Origin: Osmia lignaria lignaria
Lineage: Eukaryota > Arthropoda > Insecta > Hymenoptera > Megachilidae
Assembly (NCBI RefSeq): GCF_051020975.1
Contig: NC_135039.1
Location: 13,490,692 to 13,554,691, forward strand
DNA: 64,000 bases
Direction of reading: 5' to 3'
The notes below the pieces were generated by a model. The model was not told the origin of the DNA and did not search any database. It was given only the letters and a program-made list of their open reading frames with translations. Below, piece after piece: positions 49,240 to 59,834 of this stretch; positions within the stretch are counted from its first letter, which is position 1, and each line of letters starts with the position of its first letter. The position numbers and the translations under genes are program-made.

Positions 49240-50200
49240 CTCGTATGTGAACGCCCCCTATAGCAGCCCAGAGTCGAGTGGTCGGCACCGTTCTTCCTTC
49301 GTTTCCCTCGTCCATCGTCTCCTTTCCCCCTCTAGATTCGTCGTCTCGCTCTGTCTCCCCCCTCCCTCCTGCCCACGGCTCCTCTCGTGGCGTGCCACGA
49401 CTCGTGGCGAAGTTTTAGCGTCGCCTACCTCTACTCGTGGCGTGCCTACAATTCTTAGCCGGATCTATTACGCGCAGTTTTCGTGTTCGAGCGACGTTTC
49501 GTCCTCGCCGATTCGTTTTCTCTGTCGTAACCTTCCTTTTCATCCTTTTCCCTCGTCATCTGCTTTCGTTTTTTTTTTTTTTTTCGCTTCGTCGTACGTT
49601 TGATTCACGCGGCGCGGCCGGTGAGTTTTTAGTGTGTAATACGAGCCTCCGAGAGAGAGAGCGAGTGTGAAACGTTTCGACGGTGTAGCTATTTAATTTT
49701 TTTGTTGTCCTCTACGAGTCACGCTGGTGTGCCGGAAGAAAGAGCGTCGATCTCGCCGGAAGTACTACTCCCCCCCCCTCTCCCCCCCCACTCCGAGCCG
49801 CGGGTATCGTGATCTCCGAGTGGCCGATTCGCGACGCGCCATCTCCTAACCTCCAAAACGTTTTCGCGAGACAAACCGTTTCTCGTGACAAGCCAAACCG
49901 GGCAGCGACTGCGTCCTGCTCATCCGTGTGACGTTGTCTTCGATTCAATATTCACGAGGCATTCGCGCGTTCGTTCACTTCGCTCGGCGCGGGTTGTGCG
50001 TGGCGAGGAAATCATCGATCTCCGGCTTTAGCCGCCAGTGATACGATCGTTTATCCGCGATATCGAGAAGCCTGTGCCTCTTTTGTTGTGTTTCATTGTG
50101 TGCCAAGGATAATCACGCCGTGCGACCACTCTCAGGGAGTTTACGTTTCGGATACGATCTTCTCCGCTTGCCGATCAGGTCCTACCGTTTGCACGGTGAG
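49240..50200 (+). promoter_or_regulatory. CpG-dense promoter and 5' noncoding exon candidate
   Basis: The block is visibly richer in CpG than its surroundings and contains CTCGTGGCG repeats (49383-49446), a long T run (49569-49584) and no convincing coding frame. Two plus-strand 5' splice-site motifs occur: GCGGCCG|GTGAGTTTTT at 49620/49621 and GCACG|GTGAGTAAAG at 50195/50196. The second is a near-consensus donor. This layout fits alternative untranslated first exons of a plus-strand gene whose coding exons lie beyond the window. The transcription start cannot be placed, and the 144-codon frame at 49169-49603 has no domain. Confidence 0.35.
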
Positions 50201-50204
50201 TAAA

Positions 50205-51270
50205 GAGAAAAAAATCTGAATTCTTTAATTTCGTTTCGTAGCACGCGGTTACTTCGTGGAATTCCGAGTCGAGTAGTGTTTTATTGCCGACGATGCCGCT
50301 CCTGCGCTTGTGCCTGAAATCAGTGTGTATACACACGTATCTCGCCGGTCGCTCCGTCTGTTGAGTTTCAAGGGCGCATGTCCAACGACCATTCGCCGAC
50401 GCTTCGTTCAAACGAAGCCGACTCTCTTTCTTTCTCTTTTCTATTGCGCCGTATTCGATTACACGCGGATTTATCCGTATACACTGCCATAAATATCAGT
50501 TTTCGTTACGATTGTGTCCTGTACCTTTTGTTCGTGTCTAGGTCACGATTACCGGCGTCCATGCCTGAAATCATAATATTTGTGCTGCTTCGGTATTTAC
50601 GTTTGCGCGGCTGAGATTCATGGTACACACGCGCGGTCCGTTACGCGCCAAAACCTTTTCGACGTCTCATACGTCCGTTAAACAAGATTTCCTACGAATA
50701 TACATATTCTTTTTCCTGGTGCTTTCCTTTCATTGCTCCACTCATTCGCACGTTTCGTGTGAAATTCCTTATTTTTACAGTGTTACGCCGGCTAGGGATA
50801 TTTGAATTTATCAGGTTTTTTTTAGTGTGCTCCGTTCCTTTGTGCTAGGGTAATAACGTTTGAAATGTAAATTATAATTTAAAATTATTTTTCATATTTG
50901 TTAGTGATTTAAGTTACTTATTTTAATTAGTAACTTTTATTATTATAAAAATAACTAGTGTTTTATATAGCATATACTAATGCACATACGAATACAAATA
51001 TAGCATTCAATACTCAGCCATAACATATATCAATCCCAGTAGATTTACGACCCTAAACGTACCATCACTTTTAGACCCTGCCAAGTGTCAAATAAATCCT
51101 GTTGACGTTAACAATTCCATGGAGCGAGCAAAAGTATTCGCCTTTACAAATATACCGGCTGTACTTCCTCCTAAAACTCTCTCGTAATCCACGCCCGTGA
51201 CCAAACCAAACGAACAAACTTACTTTCTCGATTTCCCTTACGAAACAACCTCGTTATTTGATGATACTAG
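50205..51270. other. Putative start of an intron; no gene seen
   Basis: If the donor at 50196 is used, this is intron sequence. CpG density falls and AT content rises from about 50850. Confidence 0.4.
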
Positions 51271-51276
51271 TGTCTA

Positions 51277-51420
51277 TGTACACTCGCGATCAAATCAGGC
51301 TTTTCTAGGGAAAATGGCGCCTCGGGTTCTCGCCCTCCCCCATAGGCATCCTTGGGACGAATGACAATGTAGGGGAGGAGCCTCATTTGAAAGTTTGAAT
51401 TGATATTTATTCATTATTCA
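51277..51420 (+). mobile_element. Copy F of the CTAGGGAAAATGG element family
   Basis: The left end TGTACACTCGCGATCAAATC, then AGGCTTTTCTAGGGAAAATG, is clear. It is followed by a GC-rich block (CTCGCCCTCCCCCATAGGC...) similar in style to the interior of copy H. No right end was found. Confidence 0.65.
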
Positions 51421-51424
51421 TATT

Positions 51425-53440
51425 TAATAATCAACAATTATATTTTTTAATTTTTAAATTGCTTTTAATATCAATATAGTAAAAATAAAAATTTTGAAAT
51501 TTCGTCTACGTCTTCCATATTTTCAAGAAAGTATAGAAATCATCATAACGAACTTATCATTTCAAGCGAAATCGTTAATGGTTCTTAATGGCTAAGTGAA
51601 ATTCTAATCTTCATCTATGAAACGTCCATTCAGAAATTTCTCTCGTCTGATTGTTCGTTAAATGGCACGATATCATCGATGTCAATTAGTCAGTGTTATC
51701 TCGGAAGGAGTACGAAGCACCCGTCTGTTTTTGACCCATTAAATCGTTATTAGCGACCCAGCGATATCTGTGATTACTATGTGTGGGCGTAAAAATGCTG
51801 CCCTCGTAGCGTACAGTTACACAAGGCTTTATCGTGGAAACGACGACTTCTGTGTCTGTTGGTTCCTCGAACTCCTCGCGTGTACGCGACCACGCTAACC
51901 AATGGGTCCAATACCCTCGTAAAAGCACCCACGTGGATGGAAAAGTATCGATCAGACCTTGCCTTCTGTTCGGATAGTTTTGCGGTAGGCGCGGACCTGA
52001 AAGAAGGACCGAAGGAGGATTAGTGAGCGGTAAAGCATACTATCTTTGCTGCACTAGAATGCTACTTATACAGTTACCGGGTCATTAAACTCTTCCATTT
52101 GTCTAACAATCACTTGTTCATAAATTTCTTTAGGCAACATTAAATGGCGTCGAATAAAAGTGGGGGTATTTGATAAATTTTAAATATATGTAATTCCATT
52201 TTAAAAAATTAGGTATTGCAATGATTATCAACCAAAAGTTTTTGTTATTACACAAAGGAGAATAAGAATTATCCTTTCAGTCACATATAGCATTTTCGTT
52301 TTACCAGGGCCGTAATATTAAATCACCTTATCGATCACATTTGCTCCTCAAGCAAGCTCGATGAAAAAATGATGTCGAACTTGCTTTAGAGCACCTGCGA
52401 AGGAAATAAATTCCGGCTAAAATTAGGAGCTGCAGGAACACTGGTTCACTACCGACGAAATTTTGGATAATGTTATGAATAATCGAAACGATTTCCGGGC
52501 GAAGTCAAAGTAAACTCTTCTATAAATCACTCGTTCAAACTTGTTACATTTCACGCTTGGGGAAAAGTTAAGTTCAAAGTGTCGAAGAAATTTCAACTCA
52601 TTTACATCTAGCTAAAAGATATTTTCAAATAAAACAAAATTAGAGAAATATTGTGTATAATCCTTATTCAATTTTCGCGGTGCAATTAATTTGTTTATTT
52701 TTTTTCTGTAACGAATTTGATTTAATCGCATTCGGAGATTCAATTAAGTTACTAATGATATACATCCCTTTCATGAATGTATCAAATTAATTTTCAATAT
52801 CACCGTTCGATCCTCGTGTGTAATATTTCGAATATTCTATTTATTTCAATAGCATTCGAAATTAATTTCTAACATCGATAATAATTCCAAAATTGCGTGA
52901 AACATCCGCTGACTGATATGAATTTCATTTATTAATTTAATTTCTTAAATATATTTTTTATTATCGTTGTTTTCCTTTAAATTAAATTACTAGAATTTCC
53001 TTCCAAATTTCTTCAGAAATCCTTTGTTCTATTTAAGCCATTCAGGTCAGTTTGTAACAAATTTGACCAAGCTGGCCTTTGCGGGTCCGTTGTTGATCGA
53101 AAATTGAAGAGGCGTTTGTTGAGAGCGCAATTTACCTCGCGCGAAGATGGTCGATGTCGATCTGGCCCGCAATAACGACGCCATTGTCAATAGAAACTGG
53201 CTTTAAACTGGCAATCAGAGCGTACCTTCCTGCAAGTTAAACACGTTCGCTTCGCGTATTGCGTTAGAGCGGTTGTCAGGCAAAGAAACTCTTTGTACGT
53301 AACAGCCTCTTCAGCGATTAGAAACTGTGCCTTCTGTGTTGCGTTGCGTTTCACGAAGCTCGTTTCGAGCCTCGTGAATGGAACCGGTAAAAAATAATTT
53401 CATAAAAGTGTACATAGTAAAACGTTCGTTAAGCACTGTA
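51425..53440. other. Noncoding stretch, no gene seen
   Basis: AT-rich DNA. A CAGGGCCGTAAT hAT-like end motif lies at 52305. A CpG-richer single-copy patch at 53050-53350 has no coding or RNA signature. Confidence 0.45.
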
Positions 53441-53449
53441 AACTTAAGT

Positions 53450-53570
53450 TGGAGCCGTTTGGGCCCGAAGGACTCCCACCCTTCGGTTCGCGAGTCTGTC
53501 GGCTATCCTCGGGCGCGCTCGGCCGCAGTGGGCGGAGCTTGAGTACAGTGACGTCAGAAACCTTCAAGAA
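53450..53570. promoter_or_regulatory. GC-rich patch with GC-box and CRE
   Basis: In a small GC-rich island lie GGGCGGAGC (about 53530) and a perfect cAMP-response palindrome TGACGTCA (53549-53556), 11 bp apart. This is a plausible enhancer or minor promoter, but no start site or exon is evident. Confidence 0.25.
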
Positions 53571-53574
53571 TAAT

Positions 53575-54845
53575 AGAAAAACTTTCTTTTCTGCCATCTC
53601 TAAGTTAGGTACAGTTTATATTAACACTTTGAAGACACTGTTACCTATTCCTGACTCTGATACTTAACTTTTTAAGTAATTATTTTTCATCTTATTTTTA
53701 CTAAAATTATTAACATGTTTAATATCGTGCTGAAGACTTTAAAAATGTGTTATACATGAAATCATGTGTCCATCGTTGTTCTTATCAAAACCGTTCCATA
53801 TCTGAACGAGTCGAGTTACGTTAGGAATAAACAGTCACTTCGGTTCAGCCAAATGACCGAATGAAATTGAAAGTTATTTTCCCTGGTGACGCTGGGGCCA
53901 CCTGTTTCGATGCCCATGGACGCTTTTTGTTAGTGGACGTCCCTTCTTACCATGGTGTAGACCCCATCGTGGTAGCAGGCATGTGAAACCGGTTTCTCCA
54001 GTGTTCTGGGGAATTTCAGTCCAGGAACGCAGACGTAGCATCGAAACTGGTTGAATATTCTCGTTCAGTTGGGGACTTGGAGCGAATTCTTACGAATAGA
54101 TTGCGGATGTGTAGGCAATTAACAGCAGAATTAATATTTCCCCCAATTTAGGTAAATTTTTTAGAAAAATGGGCTTGAAATCTTTTGTGGTGATAAATTA
54201 TTATTAATAATTAATTATATTTGAGGCATAATAATAGGAGGTCATCAGTAACCACCCCAGTATTTTTAAGAATTTTAAGATAAAAGTGGACCAATTTTAT
54301 AATTCATATCTGCAGGTATTTTTAAATGTAACAAATGAATAATAATACATATGTCACCTGTAATTTCTACCTAACAAAAAATTATTATTAAAAAAAAGAG
54401 ACAAATTATTTAAAGCGATAGAAGAAAAACACACAGAGAGGAATAATTAAATAAACCGTCGGTTTATTCTGTGGTCGCGGCTTTCGATAATAACACTCTC
54501 GTTCCAAACCTCCTCCCTCGCCCTCCCCCCGGATTAATTTATTTCCCCCCCGGTTCCTCTTTGTTCCATTTAATCACATTGCACCATTGAAATGCGTGCT
54601 CGCAAGTAAAAACAGCATTTTCGTGCTGGCCCGTTGATAAATTGAATTTAACCGATGATCGGAGCACCAGGATCAAATATTTATTACGTGTACACCGGTC
54701 GCGTTTACTATTTTGTCTCGCGCCCCCTCTCGTTATTTAGGTTGCTCTCGTATCGATTGTTACCTATGGAATCGTTGTGCCCGGCCAGGTAACTATCAAT
54801 TCCCATCGAACCAACGACATAATCCAACGGAAACGATCTACAGGC
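53575..54845. other. Noncoding stretch, no gene seen
   Basis: A 16-bp imperfect inverted repeat (CCACCTGTTTCGATGC at 53898-53913 and GCATCGAAACTGGTTG at 54038-54053) is the only structure seen. Confidence 0.45.
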
Positions 54846-54849
54846 TGTT

Positions 54850-54970
54850 ACAAAATTAATTTTATCAACTTTACTTTGGAACACAAAAAATTAATGACCT
54901 TTTAAAATAAAAAAAAAATAATTAATAATTTCGTGTGCCCCAAAGTAAAGTTGATCTTTGTTAAATTTTG
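54850..54970. repeat. Foldback (hairpin-forming) inverted repeat
   Basis: The left arm (54850-54893) contains ATCAACTTTACTTTGG and the right arm (54919-54970) contains CCAAAGTAAAGTTGAT, separated by an A-rich loop. Flanking parts of the arms also pair (CAAAATTAATTT with AAATTTTG-like sequence, ACACAAAAAATTAAT with ATTAATAATTTCGTGTG). This may be a short foldback element or a transcribed hairpin. Confidence 0.7.
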
Positions 54971-54974
54971 AAAA

Positions 54975-57505
54975 GAGTCGAAGAGAGTTGGGAATATTTA
55001 AATTTGATTGAAATGAGCATGTCAGTGAAATTTATTTTAAGAATGCAACGCTGTTTGGTTCCACGAAAAATATGCCCCATTGTTCGTATGGTTGTCGCAC
55101 GATGCTTACCGTTTGTCATGCAAATTTAGTGACGAAGAAAAACTTTCCGTTGAACGTCATGCCCCTTCGGCATGGCCAAAGAAACCACGTGCGACACTAG
55201 TTGCTTCTTCGTTCAAGGCCTCCCAACTTCCATAGCACATCAATCCAGTCTTTCTTTTTCTCTTCCAAGATTTCTCTTCGTGGTTCCGCGAATTTCGTGG
55301 GCAAATATCTTTTTATTCAAGGAAATTCTATTTTTTTTAAAAATTGTTTATTAATCCTTGGATAGTGTGCTATTGATCACCCTTAATTTAAATTTAACTT
55401 CCAAAATGTTTCCATTTGCATTATTCAGGTTTTAGGATTTCTTATTTTTATTTTCAATTGGTGCATTGTTCGTTTGGTAATACCAAAATTGACTCTGAGC
55501 TTTATTTTTAGTTTTGCACTCTGAAATGTTTTCCTCAACAGCAGAAAATTGTTATCTAATAAAATTCAATGTACAAACTGAACTAACTTTGTTTTCCACT
55601 GTTATTATTATTACAAACAATAGAATATTTTCCTGTTTTTTGTGTAACCAGATTTTATTTTGATTTTTAATGAATCCGTATTAAATGTTTCAACGCCCCA
55701 ACATTCTACTGTTCCAATCCTTTGTTTTCTGCCACATTGCATTCTGTTCGGTTTCTCTTCAAAGCAAAAACATTCTGCAGCTCGGTATTTGCAAACTGAA
55801 TTAATCCTTTTGTCGGAGAAAATCGATTTGCCATTGCGTGGGTACGCAACTTGGCCATGGATTTATAGATTGATTCTTGTAAACAAAAATAGTTAATCAT
55901 ATCAACAATATCAAACTGATGGTCGCCTGATAATTCCCTGCTTTTGGAGATGGGCCTTTTCTAGGCAACAGGCAGGTGCCATCGAAATTATCGAGCAGTT
56001 CTTTTTCCAAATTAAATCCCTTCAACCCCTCAACCTTTTGTAATAATTTAAATGAATTATCCTCTCAATAATCATGTAAATCCTGCAACCGATCTCGACT
56101 AAATTTTGCAAGGAAGTTATTGTCTAGAATTCTATGGAAAACGTAGACCACCATGGAATTCGGATACCTTATACCGTTTCTCTGATTTCACCCCCTTCAC
56201 GATGAAGCCTAAACAATGAGGAGAGATTCGAACCGCTAATCAACGTTTCATGTACCGAATAACGATACGTATAAACCATAATTCTCTCTTGTGAAACGTT
56301 AAGTTGTTTAACAATTTATGTTTGCATAAATAATCCTTAACCGTGCGTCACTTTATTACGGGCAAATCAAATGGAAAGGTTGAATGGAACGAGACTTGCT
56401 ACATCATCCTGGTAATTGAACAAAATTCGCGTCGTTAGATATACGTCAGAATTGGTTGTTATCGGTGTTCTTATCATCAAAAGAAGTAGCGACGACGTTT
56501 ATTACGGTGTACTATTATTTATTTTGCCTCTGGTTCGTAGGAGAAATAAATTATTGACCCGGCGTAACCGGCGTTCTATTTCACCTTCTTAAATTTAATA
56601 AATCAGCGGAGGTCTAATTTTGAATGACTTTAATGCCCACAAATTTCATTCCATTTTTTATTATATCATTTAACGAAGCCGTAACATCGATAGAATCGGT
56701 GGCAGCAAAAATAGAAGGTCTGAAGGCCGATTCACACGAGGACAAAAGCCATTCATTTCATTATTGTTTTCTTCGTCTTATATAATTAATCTGAACGTAA
56801 GCTGGATGGAATCCAGATCCAGTGACACGGTTGTCAGGTTACAGGAAAAAGGAGGAAAAAAAAAATTCGTCTTTCTCTGTGTGGGTGGTGAATTATAACT
56901 ATGTAGTTGTTGAAAAGTATTTAAGAACAGACGCGTAGAATTATGTTATGAAAGTTTTTTCTTTCTCAATGAATATTAAAATTCGTATATTTTAAGGCCA
57001 TTTGAAATTTTTGTCCCTTATCGCCCATAGGGAATTTCGTTCTCCATTCAGAGTCGAAATATCGTCCGCGTAATATTTCGTAATTTAACCGTTCTCCGTT
57101 ATGATTTAAGTTGCGTGGCCTATCGTCGTTATTTCGCGACCGAAGCGAACCGCTAAACAAGGAATGCCTCCCATTATTATGCTCCCCGTTGCACCACTTA
57201 TCATCGATCATAGCGTTCGTATTCCACGGGAATTGTTCTCCGCGGATCGTTTCACCGACCGAGAAGACCTTTTTGCAGAAAAGGTTGCACACCGTTTCAC
57301 CTTGGAAAGCGACTTTTAACCCCTTGTCTTTTCCTCCATGAATAAGTAAATTGTAAGTAGCATTCCGTGCGAGGTCGCTTTGTTTCAGATATCGTGCAAA
57401 AATTTCAAGTAAACTGAGATGCGAAGTAGAAATTTATTAGGTTGGAAGATTAATGAGCTGTTATATATTATTAATCATTTTTTAGGGCTAACCGAAAATT
57501 CGAGT
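54975..57505. other. Noncoding stretch, no gene seen
   Basis: AT-rich DNA. Open frames at 56966-57341 on both strands overlap and have no domain. Confidence 0.5.
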
Positions 57506-57509
57506 CTCA

Positions 57510-57740
57510 GGTTAGATTGGGTAATGCCCAGGTTAGGTTGGCTAATTCCCAGGTTAGGCCGGGTAATGCTCAGGTTAGGCCGGGCAATGCCCAGGTTAGG
57601 TCGGGTAATGCCTAGGTTAGGCCGGGCAATGCCCAGGTTAGGTCGGGTAATGCCGAGGTTAGGCCGGGCAATGCCCAGGTTAGGCCGGGCAATGCCCAGG
57701 TTAGGTTGGACAATGCCGAGGTTAGGTCGGGTAAGGCCCG
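57510..57740 (+). repeat. 21-bp minisatellite, eleven units
   Basis: Eleven consecutive 21-bp units start at 57510 and every 21 bp thereafter with no indel. The consensus is GGTTAGGYCGGGYAATGCCCA. Ten of the eleven units contain GGTTAGG, which includes the telomere-type TTAGG. The first is a variant (GGTTAGATTGG). Because 21 is divisible by three the array is open in one plus-strand frame as a repeated heptapeptide, mostly MPRLGR followed by V or A, within an open frame at 57419-57763. Whether it is translated is unknown. Confidence 0.9.
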
Positions 57741-57744
57741 GCTC

Positions 57745-58825
57745 GGGCGGATCCCGAAAATAAAAAAATCCCTAACTTCGCTCCCAAATTGGGTTTGGGA
57801 TCTCGAATTGAGTTCGAGCCCCAAGTTGATATTCGGTTCCCCAAATTAGGACTACCCAAGCACCCCTATAATTTTACTAACTTAAAATTAACGAACTAGG
57901 TAACGAAGTAGATGGTAATTGTCATTGAAGGCGAAAAGGTTGTCGACGGTGAACGAGATGGAAGATCTCGCGAGTTTCCCTAAAAATTCGAGGCTTAGAA
58001 GCCAGTTCACGTTCGAGGGCTCTATTTTTCCCGTCGATCGAACGTCCAATAGAGCCGGCTCGTAATTCACGTCGCTGAGAGTTAATTAATTAAATCGGCC
58101 TCGTTGTGCCGCGGCTGATCGATACTGAAAATTATGTGGCTCGATATGACCGGCTTCCGTTCTCTGCCTCCTGCGAACTTCCTCCAGAGAGAATGATCAT
58201 TATCGCGACTCATTTTCCTTATTGCACCTATGCACCTGCATTCCAGGCCGTGTTTCAAACGGACGAAATTGACCCATTGGTGCGTAAATTCAGCCTAAGG
58301 TAGCTTGAAATTTGGATTTTTCTCAAAATTGCTTTATTTTGTGATACCTAAACTTATCGGTACAGTTGCTTCGCATCGGTTTCACGTTACTGAAGAAGTA
58401 GGTGAAAGGTGTAGTAAAGATCATGCAGCTGTTCTTTTTCCTACTCTTGATACGGTTATCGACGTTTCACCGTCAAAAGTGAAAAGAAAACACCTGCTTC
58501 TCGTTAACATTTTGTTTGTTCATGTGCCTCGGCACGCTCTACTCGTTTTCATAATTCATCGAGCTAACTAATTTTTAAATAGAATTTTTCTTTAGTTAGC
58601 GAATCTTGCTTTCTTGGTTCAGCTGGAAGAAAGTTCTCTACATCCTTGACCTAGAATCAGTAGCAATTTATTGATTTATCAATTTGCATTCTATCGTTAG
58701 AAGCTGATCGTTAGGCACTTTGTCTCAAGTAACAGTTCTTATCGAATACTTGTGCCCTTTTCCCGAATTTCAAACACAGAGAAAAAGATTAAGGAAAAAA
58801 TGGTAAAAGATTAACTATATTATAT
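57745..58825. other. Noncoding stretch, no gene seen
   Basis: Immediately after the minisatellite lies a run of imperfect palindromic words (CCCAAATTGGG, CTCGAATTGAGTTCGAG) to about 57850. The open frame at 58305-58571 (88 codons) shows no domain. Confidence 0.45.
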
Positions 58826-58829
58826 ATCG

Positions 58830-59004
58830 CATATCTGCAATAATCATTCAAGCTTCCCTAGAGAAAATGGTGACGTCCGAGTTCCCACCATTCCCCCTTC
58901 CCTTTTAATATTAATATCGTCAGAATTAGGATTCTGAGAATTCCTGTTTCCTCTGTATCGTCATTTTCCCCAGGGAAGCCTGATTTGATCGCGAGTATAC
59001 TGTA
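58830..59004. mobile_element. Copy G of the CTAGGGAAAATGG element family (both ends present)
   Basis: The right end reads CCAGGGAAGCCTGATTTGAT then CGCGAGTATACTGTA. The left end reads AATCATTCAAGCTTCCCTAG then AGAAAATGG, an inverted relative. The right boundary is TA (59003-59004), consistent with a Tc1/mariner-type target. At about 175 bp with no coding sequence it is a MITE. This copy defines the family end TACAGTATACTCGCGATCAA. Confidence 0.75.
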
Positions 59005-59009
59005 ATCAT

Positions 59010-59580
59010 TGTATCTCTATCGCGTACTCTATGATCCTATTCCATCTCTGAACCAACCGGATGTTATTACCGAACAACGACCCATCGCTGGCAGGGCTTT
59101 TGTCCTTAAAACAGGATTATTCGGTACAGCGAGGAAATTGTTCCGAAAAACGAACGGGCCGCGATCTTTGAAACAGTATCTCCGTTACATTCGAACGGAC
59201 GCATCCGGATTATCGGCAGATTGAATAATTCAGCTCGTTGATGAAACCCAATGGGTTGTGCTTTCCATTGAACGATCATGCGTTTTGAGTGCTGTTCCGA
59301 GAATGCAAGCGTTTCCTGGAAATGGACTTCGTGTTACGTTTCCACGGTGCAGTCAAGCACAATGGACTTGGGAAATACGGTAAAAAGAAGCATTAGAATC
59401 GAAGAAACAAGAGCTTTCAGACTTTTCACCGAGGAGCTTTTTTTCTGCTTTAAGTATTTGAAACCCTTCCTCGTCTTCTGTAGTGGAGTTCTATTATGTC
59501 GATTTTCATGCTAATCGTTATGGGTTTTAGATTTGGAAACAGTAAAGTGTGGAAAATATTGCAAAATGTAGAGTTCAAAT
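59010..59580. other. Noncoding stretch, no gene seen
   Basis: Open frames at 59009-59224 and 59278-59514 have no domains. No repeats were recognised. Confidence 0.5.
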
Positions 59581-59587
59581 ACTGCAG

Positions 59588-59694
59588 GACGCACCCGGTG
59601 CGTCAGTCTTTGCATCCGTTAATTTGGATATGACGCACCAAGTGCGTCGGTTATTGCGCAGTGTACTATTAGCGTTGGACGCACCTGCTGCGTC
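59588..59694. repeat. Three spaced copies of a GACGCAC-GTGCGTC palindrome
   Basis: GACGCACCCGGTGCGTC (59588-59604), GACGCACCAAGTGCGTC (59632-59648) and GACGCACCTGCTGCGTC (59678-59694) are spaced 44 and 46 bp. The 7-bp arms are conserved (one mismatch in the third copy) while the three central bases vary. The spacers differ in sequence. Confidence 0.85.
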
Positions 59695-59705
59695 AGTCCA
59701 TAATG

Positions 59706-59831
59706 CATCGGGCTCGGGAAAGTTCGGCTGGCCTCGGGTGGATTAATATGATTCGGGAATTCGCCCGAGTCCACCCGACTCCGTCCGAATTTTTCCGAAC
59801 TGAACCCACTTCTCGGGTATCCCCACGTCCC
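59706..59831 (-). mobile_element. Relative of the GGGACGTG-ended element (fragment)
   Basis: On the minus strand it begins GGGACGTGGGGATACCCGAG and continues AAGTGGGTTC, aligning with the left end at 29390. It is rich in CTCGGG/CCCGAG inverted words. Unlike the 29390 copy the end is not followed by TA, and no opposite end was found. Confidence 0.4.
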
Positions 59832-59834
59832 AAA

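Noticed and set aside
49169..49603. 144-codon open frame at the CpG block
   Set aside because: Ser, Pro, Arg and Phe bias follows the pyrimidine and CpG composition, and the frame begins in AT-rich sequence outside the block. No domain.
52800..52825. GTTCGATCC resembling a tRNA B box
   Set aside because: The flanking five bases cannot form the T-stem and no upstream A box is present.
53898..54053. 16-bp imperfect inverted repeat about 155 bp long overall
   Set aside because: Three mismatches, no flanking duplication and no second copy in the window. Too weak to call an element.
56220..56250. GATTCGAACC box resembling a minus-strand tRNA T-loop
   Set aside because: The T-stem does not pair and no A box or acceptor stem was found at the right distance.
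58305..58571. 88-codon plus-strand frame
   Set aside because: No domain, no splice signals, and length typical of chance.
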